From contig NZ_CP100355.1 in assembly GCF_024204665.1 (NCBI RefSeq), positions 3,019,451-3,083,450 of the forward strand: a DNA stretch of 64,000 nucleotides, written 5' to 3'. Made by a program: the position numbers and the translations under genes. Shown here in pieces: positions 1-10,329 of the stretch. Within the stretch, counting starts at the first letter, position 1. Each line of letters opens with the position of its first letter. The stretch comes from Natronosalvus rutilus (GTDB lineage: Archaea > Halobacteriota > Halobacteria > Halobacteriales > Natrialbaceae). Below the pieces are notes generated by a model. The model was not told the DNA's origin. It searched no databases and saw nothing but the letters and a program-made list of their open reading frames with translations.

Positions 1-28
1 ATCAGGTCGAACGCGCACCGCCAGGACC

Positions 29-41
29 GACAGTCACTGTC
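29..41. repeat. 13-bp perfect palindrome downstream of the aminotransferase
   Basis: GACAGT-C-ACTGTC forms a perfect inverted repeat 22 bp past the stop codon of the minus-strand aminotransferase. A further GACAGT follows at about position 46. It could be part of a transcript end or a binding site. Nothing else supports either role. Confidence 0.3.
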
Positions 42-63
42 TAACGACAGTCCCCGCACCCAC

Positions 64-1266
64 TTATCGGAGGGCCTCACGACACGCAGCGACGCCGCCG
101 TCCGGATCGACGTCCGCACCGAAATCGTCGAGCACGTCGGCCAGCGCCGCGATGAGGAGTGTGACGTTCTCCGGACTCGCGGAGTAGCCCATACAGCCGA
201 TGCGGAAGATTTCGCCCGCGAGGTCGCCCAGGCCGCCCGCGATCTCGAGGTCGTAGCGCTCGAGGAGTTCGTCACAGACCTCTCCGTCGTCGATCCCCTC
301 CGGAACCCGGACGGCATTGAGGCTCGGGAGCCAGTACTCGTCGTCCGGGTTCATCTCGAGGCCCATCCCCTCGGCGCCGGCCTTGAGCGCGCCCGCGAGT
401 CGACGGTGGCGCGCCCAGCGATTCTCGATGCCCTCTTCCGCGACCAGGCGGAGGGCCTCCCGGATCGAGTAGACGTTCGTGATCGGGGCCGTGTGGTGAT
501 AGGCGCGTTCGTCGCCCCAGTAGCCCTCGAGCAGCGAGAGGTCGAGGTACCACGACCGGGAGGGCTCCTCGCGCGAGAGGACCTTCTCCATCGCCTCGTC
601 GGAGAGGGTGAGCGGACTGGCCCCCGGCGGGCAGGAGAGACACTTCTGCGGGCCGGAGTAGGCTACGTCGATGTCCCACTCGTCGACGCGGAGTTCGACG
701 CCGCCCAGCGAGGTGACGGTGTCGGTGATCACGAGCGCGTCGTGGTCGTGGGCCGCGGCGGTGAGTTCGGGGACGTTCGGCTGACGAACGCCCGTGCTCG
801 TCTCGGCGTGGACGAATCCGAACACGTCGGGGTCGTGTTCCGCGAGCGCGTCCGAGACCGTCGCCGGATCGAGCGGTTCGCCCCACGGCGCGTCGACCTC
901 GACGACCTCACCGCCCGCACGGCGAGCCATCGACGCCATGCGCCCGCCGAAGTAGCCGTTGGTCGGGACGAGCATCGTGTCTCCCGGTTCGACGACGTTA
1001 CCGATGGCCGCCTCCATCGAGGCCGAGCCGGTTCCCGAGACGGGGATCGTCCACTGGTTGTCCGTCTGGAAGGCGTATCGGAGTAGTTCCTGCACATCGT
1101 TCATAATCTCGATGAACGAGGGATCGAGGTGCCCGACGAGGGGCGTACTCATCGCCCGGAGTACGCGCGGGTGCACGTCGCTCGGCCCTGGTCCCATCAG
1201 GGTTCGCGTCGGCGGCGTCAGTTCGCCGACGTCCGGTGCGCTCGAGTCGTCGCTAGCTGGTGGCAT
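64..1266 (-). CDS. Class-V PLP aminotransferase, alanine/serine-glyoxylate type
   Basis: The 400-aa product is a fold-type I, class-V aminotransferase of the serine-pyruvate / alanine-glyoxylate group. Near the N terminus it has the family motif LMGPGPSDVHPRVL. The cofactor-binding aspartate is in ITDTVTS (about D182) and the Schiff-base lysine is in SGPQKCLSCPPG (about K208). The C-terminal small domain has the usual IGCMGYS segment. The family moves an amino group from serine or alanine to glyoxylate or pyruvate, and the exact substrate cannot be read from sequence. I chose the ATG at 1266 (MPPASDD) over the 9-residue longer form because family members begin close to this point. It is transcribed away from the 23S rRNA gene and occupies the place where 16S rRNA would normally lie. 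Confidence 0.9.
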   Translation of the reverse strand: MPPASDDSSAPDVGELTPPTRTLMGPGPSDVHPRVLRAMSTPLVGHLDPSFIEIMNDVQELLRYAFQTDNQWTIPVSGTGSASMEAAIGNVVEPGDTMLVPTNGYFGGRMASMARRAGGEVVEVDAPWGEPLDPATVSDALAEHDPDVFGFVHAETSTGVRQPNVPELTAAAHDHDALVITDTVTSLGGVELRVDEWDIDVAYSGPQKCLSCPPGASPLTLSDEAMEKVLSREEPSRSWYLDLSLLEGYWGDERAYHHTAPITNVYSIREALRLVAEEGIENRWARHRRLAGALKAGAEGMGLEMNPDDEYWLPSLNAVRVPEGIDDGEVCDELLERYDLEIAGGLGDLAGEIFRIGCMGYSASPENVTLLIAALADVLDDFGADVDPDGGVAACREALR

Positions 1267-1409
1267 GGCATAGTGTGGTGTGGGAACCACCAAAAGCGTT
1301 CACTCCCCGGCGAATCTGTGTCTGGAGGGCGAGGGCGTCTCAGCGTTCCCGGAGTACGTCTCGGCTCGAGCGAACGTTCCGTGCCAGAGATAGTCATGTG
1401 GGAGCGTCA

Positions 1410-1440
1410 CCAGGCGAAGTCGAATCCGTGCTCTTAAGTA
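1410..1440 (+). promoter_or_regulatory. Predicted promoter of the 23S-5S-5S unit
   Basis: A TATA element TTAAGTA at 1434-1440 is preceded by a GTCGAATCC-like stretch in the BRE position. This resembles the rRNA and spacer promoters known from Halobacterium and Haloarcula. Transcription would start near 1465, about 170 nt before the mature 23S end. No 16S gene is present upstream to supply read-through, so this element probably drives the unit alone. Confidence 0.65.
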
Positions 1441-1634
1441 CGTGACCGAAAGAGAATATAATCCGTAAGCAAAACTGATGCACCTCCCGGCGCAAGCGAG
1501 GGAGGGAAGGGTCGATGCCACCAGCCGTCTACTGGTGGCAGATGAAGACCGTATGTACGTGTAGTCCAGGCGTCCACTGGACCCGTTCCCGGGTCACAAC
1601 CGCTGCATTCTGTGCAGCACCGATCCGAAAGAAC
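1441..1634 (+). other. 23S precursor leader (remnant of 16S-23S spacer)
   Basis: This stretch looks like the distal part of a haloarchaeal 16S-23S internal transcribed spacer. It contains a hairpin (CCACCAG / CTGGTGG near 1519-1540) and then the 5' half of the 23S processing stem at 1554-1588. There is no tRNA-Ala and no open reading frame with coding character. Confidence 0.6.
1554..1588 (+). promoter_or_regulatory. 5' half of 23S bulge-helix-bulge processing stem
   Basis: The strand TGTACGTGTAGTCCA, then nine nucleotides, then TGGACCCGTTC is complementary to 4572-4606 on the far side of the 23S gene. The outer arm has 15 bp and the inner arm 11 bp. The middle nine bases on each strand can form a short helix flanked by bulges, which is the substrate shape of the archaeal splicing endonuclease that excises pre-23S rRNA. 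Confidence 0.85.
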
Positions 1635-4550
<2,916 letters not shown>

Positions 4551-4571
4551 TTCGCATGGATCAACCCGTAA

Positions 4572-4606
4572 GAACGGGTCCAGGCGCTAATTGGACTACA
4601 CGTACA
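4572..4606 (+). promoter_or_regulatory. 3' half of 23S bulge-helix-bulge processing stem
   Basis: GAACGGGTCCA, nine nucleotides and TGGACTACACGTACA are the reverse complement of the arms at 1554-1588. Together the two strands enclose the 23S gene and should be cut by the tRNA-splicing endonuclease. Confidence 0.85.
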
Positions 4607-4645
4607 TAACGGTCACAGCGACCAGAGAACCCTAGACACCGTACA

Positions 4646-4686
4646 CCGACCCTGGTATCGTCGCGGTTCGACTCCGCGAGTCGGCG
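4646..4686 (+). other. tRNA-like processing element before 5S copy 1
   Basis: CCGAC (4646-4650) pairs with GTCGG (4680-4684) as a short acceptor-like stem. Between them is a perfect T-arm mimic with stem CGCGG/CCGCG and the seven-base loop TTCGACT. The mature 5S begins right after. In Haloferax volcanii such a t-element lets tRNase Z cut the 5S rRNA 5' end. The same role is inferred here. Confidence 0.75.
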
Positions 4687-4808
4687 TTACGGCGGCCAGA
4701 GCGGCGGGGCACCACCCGTACCCATCCCGAACACGGCAGTTAAGCCCGCCCGCGTTTCGGCCAGTACTGGCGTGGGAGACCCGCTGGGAACCCCGGCTCG
4801 CCGCCGAC
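4687..4808 (+). rRNA. rrf: 5S ribosomal RNA, copy 1
   Basis: About 122 nt with the conserved core CCCGTACCCATCCCGAACAC and CAGTACTGGCGTG. The 5' GGCGGCC pairs with the 3' CTCGCCGCC end as helix I. It lies about 140 nt after the 23S gene and directly after a tRNA-like element. It differs from copy 2 at roughly a dozen positions, some in apparently compensating pairs. Confidence 0.95.
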
Positions 4809-4833
4809 CCACTCATACCACATACAGTATCCA

Positions 4834-4877
4834 CCGATACTGGCGTCTTCGCGGCGGTTCGATTCCGCCGATCGGCA
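4834..4877 (+). other. tRNA-like processing element before 5S copy 2
   Basis: CCGAT (4834-4838) can pair with ATCGG (4871-4875) around a T-arm mimic with stem GGCGG/CCGCC and loop TTCGATT. The arms differ from the first element, but base pairing is kept on both sides. This argues that the structure is functional rather than a remnant. Confidence 0.75.
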
Positions 4878-4999
4878 TTAGAGCGGCCACAGCGGCGGGG
4901 TACCTCCCGTACCCATCCCGAACACGGCAGATAAGCCCGCCCGCGTTTCGGTCAGTACTGGCGTGAGAGATCCGCTGGAAACTCCGGCTCGCCGCTTCC
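4878..4999 (+). rRNA. rrf: 5S ribosomal RNA, copy 2
   Basis: A second complete 5S gene, about 122 nt, with the same conserved CCCGTACCCATCCCGAACAC core and a closing helix of GAGCGGCC with the 3' end near GCTCGCCGCTTCC. Its unit, including its own tRNA-like element, repeats the copy-1 unit at a period of 191 bp, so the pair arose by tandem duplication. No tRNA-Cys follows, although that gene usually closes haloarchaeal rRNA operons. Confidence 0.95.
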
Positions 5000-5210
5000 A
5001 TTCATATCGTTTTCATACTGAAGAGCTGCGGCACTCGTCGAGCCACCGCCGAACTCCCGTTCTCGAGCAGACGCCTAGACGACCAACTCGGACACTCCAG
5101 GACGTCGAGAACGCCAGCGCTGGCGTCGAATACCGAACTCGAGGGCCCACCTCGAGCCCAGAAGTGGGGATCAGCGGCGGTACCTGTACTCGAACAGTGC
5201 TCAGCGTACG
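5000..5210. other. Spacer after the rRNA unit with two dyads
   Basis: No tRNA or open reading frame with coding character is present. A T-rich run (CGTTTTCAT near 5007-5016) just after 5S copy 2 is the likely transcript end. Further on are a 16-bp perfect palindrome ACGCCAGC-GCTGGCGT (5111-5126) and a hairpin CTCGAGG-5 nt-CCTCGAG (5138-5156), both of unknown role. Confidence 0.4.
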
Positions 5211-5217
5211 TTTAAGG
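5211..5217 (+). promoter_or_regulatory. TATA element of the dodecin gene
   Basis: TTTAAGG ends about 27 nt before the dodecin ATG. This is the spacing expected for a leaderless haloarchaeal transcript. Confidence 0.55.
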
Positions 5218-5243
5218 CGACCACCGATGTAGGGGGCCGTGCA

Positions 5244-5444
5244 ATGGTCTTCAAGAAGATCACCCTGATCGGAACGAGTACTGAGAGCTTCGACGCCGCA
5301 GCGGACGACGCCATCGACCGGGCGGAGTCGACGCTGAACAACGTCTACTGGGTCGAAGTCGACGAACTCGGCGTCGAAATCGCGTCCGTAGAGGAGCGAC
5401 AGTACCAGGCGGAAGTGACGGTTGCGTTCGAACTACAGGAGTAG
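5244..5444 (+). CDS. Dodecin, flavin-binding storage protein
   Basis: The 66-aa product matches Halobacterium dodecin nearly end to end ([12 protein letters not shown] start, then DAIDRAE). Dodecins form hollow dodecamers that bind stacked pairs of riboflavin or lumichrome and act as flavin buffers. The key binding residues are present: W36 in VYWVEV, which stacks between the two flavins, and Q55 in YQAEV, with E45 also kept. Length is typical. It is transcribed toward the minus-strand Fe-S carrier gene, with only 5 nt between the two stop codons. Confidence 0.93.
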   Translation: MVFKKITLIGTSTESFDAAADDAIDRAESTLNNVYWVEVDELGVEIASVEERQYQAEVTVAFELQE

Positions 5445-5449
5445 CGTAA

Positions 5450-5818
5450 TCAGGTCCGGAAGGACTCGCCGCAGCCACACTCGCTGACGACGTTCGGGTT
5501 TTCGACGTGGAAGCCCTCGGCCTGGAGGCCGCTCTCGTAGTCGAGGATGCTGCCCTCGATGTACTTGAGGCTCGCAGGGTCGACGAAGACCCGCAGGTCG
5601 TGGTGGTCGTAGATCGCGTCGTCGGCTTCCGGTTTTTCGTCGAATCGCATCCCGTAGGAGAGGCCGGCGCAGCCGCCTTGCTGGACGAACAGTCGGAGTC
5701 CGGCCTCCGTCGTGTCGTAGTCTTCGGCCTCGAGTAACTCGAGGGCGCGCTCGGCGGCGGTCTCGGTCACCTCGATTCGTGGGTTGGCGGATCCACCGTC
5801 TGCGCTCTCCGTGCTCAT
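5450..5818 (-). CDS. A-type iron-sulfur carrier (IscA/ErpA/HesB family)
   Basis: 122 aa with the HesB/IscA fold. The three conserved cysteines are present: C50 in QGGCAGLSY and the C-terminal C114-G-C116 in SECGCGESF. The family receives Fe-S clusters from scaffold proteins and hands them to apo-enzymes in the cytosol. The start is the ATG at 5818 (MSTESADGG); a GTG 12 nt upstream is less likely. The short acidic N-terminal tail is common in haloarchaea. Which A-type subtype it is cannot be settled from sequence. Confidence 0.92.
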   Translation of the reverse strand: MSTESADGGSANPRIEVTETAAERALELLEAEDYDTTEAGLRLFVQQGGCAGLSYGMRFDEKPEADDAIYDHHDLRVFVDPASLKYIEGSILDYESGLQAEGFHVENPNVVSECGCGESFRT

Positions 5819-5873
5819 AGTGCACTCCACGGCTGCCTCGGTGTTAACTGTGACGCTCGCCGAGGTGGGGAAC

Positions 5874-7169
5874 TCACTCGTCGTCCCGGTCGTCGAGACG
5901 GACGCGGACGCTCTCGGCGTGGGCCTCGAGGCCCTCCGCGTCGGCGAGAGTCGTGATAGTGGGCGCGAGTTCCGCGAGTCCGTCGCCGGAGAGCCGTTGC
6001 ACCGTCGTGGCCCGGAGGAAGTGTTCTACCGAGAGCCCGCCCGCGACTTTCGCGCCACCGTTCGTCGGAAGGACGTGGTTAGTGCCGCTGGCGTAGTCGC
6101 CCGCCGCGACGGGGGTGTTCGGGCCGAGGAAGACGCTCCCAGCGCTGTCGACGCGGTCCAGGATGGACTCGTCGTCGTCGGCGACGATGGCGAGGTGTTC
6201 GGGGGCGTACTCCTCGGTGAAGAGGATCGCCTCGCTCATCGAGCGGGCGAGCAAGACAGCGCTGGCGTCGTTCTCGAGCGCCTCCCGGATCGTCTCCTCG
6301 CGCTCGCGGTCGGGGAGCGATTTTTCGAGTACGTCAACGACGGCCTCGGCGGTCGCCTCGTCGTCCGTGACGGCCACGACGGAGGCGTTCGGGTCGTGCT
6401 CGGCCTGGGCGAGGAGTTCGGCGGCAACGTACTCAGGATCGGCGGTCTCGTCGGCGACGACGACGACCTCGCTCGGCCCCGCGAGAAAATCGATTTCCAC
6501 TTCGTCGCGAACCTCGGCTTTCGCAGCGGTCACCCAGCGGTTGCCGGGGCCGACGACCTTCTGAACCGAGGTGACGCTCTCGGTTCCGTAGGCGAGGGCA
6601 GCTATAGCCTGGGCGCCGCCGACGCTGTAGACGGTGTCGGCCCCGGCAAGGTGGATCGCCGCGAGCGTGACCGGGTTGATCTCCTCGGCTGGCGGCGTCA
6701 CCACGGAGACGTGCTCGACGCCCGCGACTGCGGCAGGGACGACACCCATGATCGCGCTCGAGGGGTAGGCGGCCGTGCCGCCGGGGACGTAGACGCCGGC
6801 GCGCTCGAGCGGTCGGAATCGTCGACCGAGTTCGCGCCCGTCGTCGAACTCGCGTCGCCAGTCCTCGGGGAGCTGGGCCTGGTGGAACTCGCGGACGTTC
6901 TCGATGGCGGTGTCGATGGCGTCGCGGACGTCGGCCGAGAGGTCCTCGACGGCGCGCTCGCACTGGTCGGTGATCTCGAGATTGCCGACGTCGACGCCGT
7001 CGAACTCGCGACAGTACTCCCGGACGGCGACGTCGCCTTCCTCGCGGACGCGCTCGACGATCTCGCGGGCGTCGTTCCTGGCGGCGTCGATTCCGGCGTC
7101 GCGCTGGAACAGGGCCACCCGGGTCTCGAGACCGAGGTCGGCGATTTCGGTGACGGAAAACGCGCTCAT
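5874..7169 (-). CDS. hisD: Histidinol dehydrogenase
   Basis: 431 aa, the normal length for HisD, which oxidises L-histidinol to histidine with two NAD molecules as the last step of histidine synthesis. Visible signatures are VVGPGN, FLAGPSEVVVVAD, LLAQAEHDP, EEYAPEHL (the catalytic Glu-His pair) and DYASGTNHVLPT (second catalytic histidine). I placed the start at 7169 (MSAFSVTEIADLG). The open frame runs about 160 codons further upstream, but that stretch is arginine-rich with no homology and lies over the next gene. No other his gene is nearby, as is usual in haloarchaea. Confidence 0.96.
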   Translation of the reverse strand: MSAFSVTEIADLGLETRVALFQRDAGIDAARNDAREIVERVREEGDVAVREYCREFDGVDVGNLEITDQCERAVEDLSADVRDAIDTAIENVREFHQAQLPEDWRREFDDGRELGRRFRPLERAGVYVPGGTAAYPSSAIMGVVPAAVAGVEHVSVVTPPAEEINPVTLAAIHLAGADTVYSVGGAQAIAALAYGTESVTSVQKVVGPGNRWVTAAKAEVRDEVEIDFLAGPSEVVVVADETADPEYVAAELLAQAEHDPNASVVAVTDDEATAEAVVDVLEKSLPDREREETIREALENDASAVLLARSMSEAILFTEEYAPEHLAIVADDDESILDRVDSAGSVFLGPNTPVAAGDYASGTNHVLPTNGGAKVAGGLSVEHFLRATTVQRLSGDGLAELAPTITTLADAEGLEAHAESVRVRLDDRDDE

Positions 7170-7219
7170 ACGCTCGGATTCGGGCGAACGGTGAAAAACG
7201 GTTGCGTTCGCGGCCGGGG

Positions 7220-7468
7220 TTACGCGCTCTCGTTCCCACGCGCGTCTGCGTCGGCGTCTTCCTCGATTGGCGCGATACCGATCGCCGCGGCAGTCGCACG
7301 GAGGAAGAGGAAGATCACGAGCGCGAACCCGAGGAGGCCGATGGGGGCGGCGACCATCTGGGCCGTTTGGAACGGGAGGACGATCCGACTGAATCCGAGC
7401 ACGACGAAGCTCAGGACGACGAGTCCGAAGGCGAGCAGCGAGAGCCGAACGAAGTCGTGCTGGTCCAT
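7220..7468 (-). CDS. Small two-helix membrane protein
   Basis: 82 aa. After a short MDQHDF start there are two clear membrane segments, about residues 9-27 (LSLLAFGLVVLSFVVLGF) and 37-57 (MVAAPIGLLGFALVIFLFL). An acidic C-terminal tail (EEDADADARGNESA) follows. It lies 50 bp upstream of hisD on the same strand and could be co-transcribed. I do not recognise a family beyond small haloarchaeal membrane proteins. The start is the ATG at 7468; the frame continues far upstream only as a shadow. Confidence 0.7.
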   Translation of the reverse strand: MDQHDFVRLSLLAFGLVVLSFVVLGFSRIVLPFQTAQMVAAPIGLLGFALVIFLFLRATAAAIGIAPIEEDADADARGNESA

Positions 7469-7789
7469 ACTCGAGGTTCGTGGCGTCGTCGCTAAGTGGT
7501 ATCGGAACGTCGTCGACGGTGTCGACGGATTCAACGGCTCCAACGGCTTCGAAGGGGTCGTGGGTTCGATGGGGTCGATGATTCGAGGAATTCGACGCTT
7601 CGGCGGGCTCAGAGAGAGCGATAGCCGACGACGATCGCACCACCTCCCGTACGAGACAGTTCGAAGAACGACGACCGACAGCGCGCCGCTCGAGGAGAAA
7701 CGTCGATCGCTGACCGACAGTATTCGTTTCGGTGACAACACATCGAATTCAGGAGCGACGTTGAAGCGTTTCCCCCTCCTACGTCGGGT
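7469..7789. other. Divergent intergenic region without a gene
   Basis: About 320 bp between the small membrane protein gene and the DHH gene. The part near 7505-7585 is a loose mosaic of GTCGACGG, TTCGA and GGGGTCG units. I see no RNA gene and no open frame with coding character. Promoters for both neighbours should lie here, but no strong TATA element stands out. Confidence 0.4.
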
Positions 7790-8806
7790 ATGTCTCGTGC
7801 AGCGGACCTCGCGGACGTCCTCGCCGACAGTTCGTCGCTCGTGATCGTCTGTCACGACAACCCCGACCCGGACACGCTCGCGAGCGCGCTCGCACTCGAG
7901 GCGATCGCGACCGACCAGGACGTCGCCGAGACGGCCATCGCCTACGGTGGCGAGATATCCCACCAGCAAAACCGGGCGTTCGTTAACCGCCTCGATATCG
8001 ACGTGGAACCGCTCGAGGATCTCGATATCGGCAAGTACGACTGTCTCGCGTTCGTCGATCACTCCATGCCGACGGCGAACACGGCACTCGACGCTCGGTT
8101 CGAACCGGACGTGATCGTCGACCACCATCCCGGCGAATCCGCCGACGCGACGTTCGTCGACGTCCGAACCGACTACGGGGCGACGGCGACGATCTTCGTC
8201 GAGTACCTCCACGAACTCGAGGTCCCGTTGACGACGCGGCTGGCGTCCGCGTTGCTCTTCGCGCTCCACCGCGAACGCCTGGACTTCGTCCGCGAGCCGA
8301 CCCAGCGGGAGTACGAAGCCGCGCTGGCGGTGTACCCCGAGGCCGACCTCGAGACGCTCGAACAGCTGTATGGTAGCGCGTTCTCGCCGGCGACGATCGA
8401 CGCGATCGGTCGAGCGATAACCACCCGCGAGCGCCGCGGATCGGCCGTCACCGCGAGCGTCGGTCGAACGGTCGAGACGGACGCACTTCCCCAGGCAGCC
8501 GACTACCTCCTCAACATCGAGGGCGTCGACACGACGCTCACCTACGGCATCGTCGACGGGACGGTTCGACTGAGCGGGCGGTCGATCGATCCGCGGATCA
8601 ACATCGGCGACGTTCTCGAGGACGCCTACGGCGAATTCGGGTCGGTTGGCGGTCACCACGACATGGCTGGCGGCCGAATTGGGCTGGGACTGTTCGCCGA
8701 CGAGGCCAGCGACGACGAGAGCGTGCTGGCGTTCGTCGACACTCGGGTTCGGCGACGATTTTTCGAGGCGCTGAATCTCGATTCCGGGAACGGTTCCAGG
8801 GAGTGA
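7790..8806 (+). CDS. DHH-family phosphoesterase (NrnA/RecJ-like)
   Basis: 338 aa with the DHH/DHHA1 architecture of nanoRNases and cyclic-dinucleotide phosphodiesterases. Metal-binding motifs appear in order: VCHDNPDPDTLAS near the N terminus, FVDHSM, the defining VDHHPG, and the C-terminal DHHA1 signature VGGHHDMAGG. These cytosolic enzymes degrade short oligonucleotides or pApA-type products. A longer membrane-anchored paralogue lies at 35872-37080. It ends 5 bp from the convergent Hsp20 gene. The exact substrate is unknown. Confidence 0.88.
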   Translation: MSRAADLADVLADSSSLVIVCHDNPDPDTLASALALEAIATDQDVAETAIAYGGEISHQQNRAFVNRLDIDVEPLEDLDIGKYDCLAFVDHSMPTANTALDARFEPDVIVDHHPGESADATFVDVRTDYGATATIFVEYLHELEVPLTTRLASALLFALHRERLDFVREPTQREYEAALAVYPEADLETLEQLYGSAFSPATIDAIGRAITTRERRGSAVTASVGRTVETDALPQAADYLLNIEGVDTTLTYGIVDGTVRLSGRSIDPRINIGDVLEDAYGEFGSVGGHHDMAGGRIGLGLFADEASDDESVLAFVDTRVRRRFFEALNLDSGNGSRE

Positions 8807-8811
8807 GTCGC

Positions 8812-9270
8812 TCAGTCGATGTCGATCCGCCTGGGTTCGTCCGCCGGCTGGCGTTTCGCGAGCGTAACCGTCAGCACGCCGTTGTTGAGCGTCGCGTCGA
8901 CGGCGTCGGTCTCGATCGGGTCGGGAAGCGCCACTCGCCGATTGAAGGTACTGGCTTGCCGCTCGTGTCTGATGATGCTCGCACCGTCGCGATCTCGCGT
9001 CTGGTCGCGGGTGCCCCGTATCTGCAGGCTCTCGCCCGATACCTGGATCTCGAGGTCGTCCGCGTCGTAGCCGGGGACGTCGGCGCTGACGACGAACGCG
9101 TGGCCGTAGTCGGCGACGTCGACGTTGGGTTCGCGATCCTGGAGCGACCAGCCGAGGCCGCCTCTTGGGGTGAACTCGGGGTTCCACGAGCTGGTTGCGG
9201 CGTCGAACTCGCGGCCGAGTCGCTCGAGGAACGAACCGAGGTCGTCGAGTGGGTTGGGACGTCGTGACAT
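8812..9270 (-). CDS. Small heat-shock protein, Hsp20/alpha-crystallin
   Basis: 152 aa. The alpha-crystallin domain covers about residues 48-140, from EPNVDVADYGHAFVVSADVPG to the conserved GVLTVTLAK, and a short RRIDID tail follows. The family forms oligomers that hold unfolded proteins. The N-terminal region (LDDLGSFLERLGREF) is a typical amphipathic start. Haloarchaea carry several copies, so this is one member of a set. Confidence 0.93.
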   Translation of the reverse strand: MSRRPNPLDDLGSFLERLGREFDAATSSWNPEFTPRGGLGWSLQDREPNVDVADYGHAFVVSADVPGYDADDLEIQVSGESLQIRGTRDQTRDRDGASIIRHERQASTFNRRVALPDPIETDAVDATLNNGVLTVTLAKRQPADEPRRIDID

Positions 9271-9525
9271 GGTCGTCTCGAGTAACGCCGCCGGGACCGA
9301 AAAGTCCTCTGCACGTCGGGGTGACCGTCAGAATAGTTGAGCGCACCGGGAGGCAGAGGCACGGGCCTCGGGATGCGGGAGGGTCGGAACACCGGGTACT
9401 GGTGCATCGTGACATCAGGCGCTGGGCGTCGGGGTGCCGGGGCATCGGGACACCGGAGCGCTCGAGGGCAACCCCTGCACACGACAGGGGAGGATACTCC
9501 CCCGTGGCACCCGTCCATTCACTCG

Positions 9526-10218
9526 ATGACGGACGCAAACGCACTATTCGTCGTGAGCGAGTACGGCTACTGGGGCGAGGAGTGTATCGACCCGCTCGAG
9601 ACGCTCGAGGACGCGGGCGTCGAGGTGACGATCGCGACGCCATCCGGCGGGCCGCCGGAGATCGACGACCGCTCGATCGATCCCGAGACGGTCGGCGAGG
9701 AGACCGCCGAACGCGTCGAGGAGCGCCACGAGACGGACGAACGGCTGAGCGATCCGGAGGCAATCGCGGACGTCCACGCCGAAGACTTCGACGCGGTCGT
9801 CTTCCCGGGCGGGCACGGCACCGAGTGGGACGTCAACCAGGACCACCACGCTCGAGTCGCCCTGCGGACGATTCTGGAGGGCGACGGGAAGGCCCTGGTC
9901 GTCTGCCACGCCGTCGGCATCCTCGCGTTCGCCCGCGACAGCCACGGCGCGTTCCTCGCCAACGGAAGGCGGGTCACCGGGTTCCCCAACGCGTGGGAGG
10001 AAGACATCGTCGACGACCGGGACCTGCTCCCCGACGGCCGAAAACTTCCCTACTGGGTCGAAGACGAGGTCGCCACTGCCGGCGCCGACTGGGACGCCGA
10101 CGCCGAGGCCGACACGGACGTAATCGTCGACGGCGACCTGATCACGGGCCGTGGCCCGGAATCCTCCCGGGCAGCCGCCGAGACCTTGCTCGAGGAACTC
10201 GGTCAGAACGGTCAGTGA
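9526..10218 (+). CDS. DJ-1/PfpI-family class I glutamine amidotransferase-like protein
   Basis: 230 aa. The flavodoxin-like fold shows the family's FPGGHGTEWD motif and the nucleophile elbow VVCHAVG with C127, plus the conserved glutamate near residue 19 (YWGEEC). This spacing fits the HchA/Hsp31-like branch, whose members act as glyoxalase III or deglycases, chaperones or proteases. I chose the ATG at 9526 (MTDANALFVVSEYG) because the upstream frame codes for GC-rich, non-homologous sequence. The 255 bp before it hold only loosely repetitive GGGGTGCCGG-type sequence and no clear TATA element. Confidence 0.88.
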   Translation: MTDANALFVVSEYGYWGEECIDPLETLEDAGVEVTIATPSGGPPEIDDRSIDPETVGEETAERVEERHETDERLSDPEAIADVHAEDFDAVVFPGGHGTEWDVNQDHHARVALRTILEGDGKALVVCHAVGILAFARDSHGAFLANGRRVTGFPNAWEEDIVDDRDLLPDGRKLPYWVEDEVATAGADWDADAEADTDVIVDGDLITGRGPESSRAAAETLLEELGQNGQ

Positions 10219-10329
10219 GAACGCTCTCGAGCGTTCGCACCAGGGACGAGAATCGTCGAATCATACCTATTTTGACATTGATCTCGCCGATGGAAACCCG
10301 CTTAAGGGAGCACGTTATCGGTTTGAACG

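Noticed and set aside
4646-4877. T-arm sequences upstream of the 5S genes as tRNA genes or tRNA remnants
   Set aside because: No D arm or anticodon arm is present, and the layout matches known 5S t-elements.
5000-5243. Search for the tRNA-Cys that usually closes haloarchaeal rRNA operons
   Set aside because: No cloverleaf, no GTTCGAATC-type T arm and no acceptor stem found in this stretch.
5784-7844. 686-codon plus-strand frame opposite hisD
   Set aside because: Antisense shadow of hisD caused by high GC. Its translation has no family motifs, while the minus strand encodes complete HisD.
7469-9763. Long upstream part of the 847-codon minus-strand frame ending at 7220
   Set aside because: Its translation is arginine-rich, antisense to the DHH gene and in a shadow frame of hsp20. 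Only the last 82 codons look like a protein.
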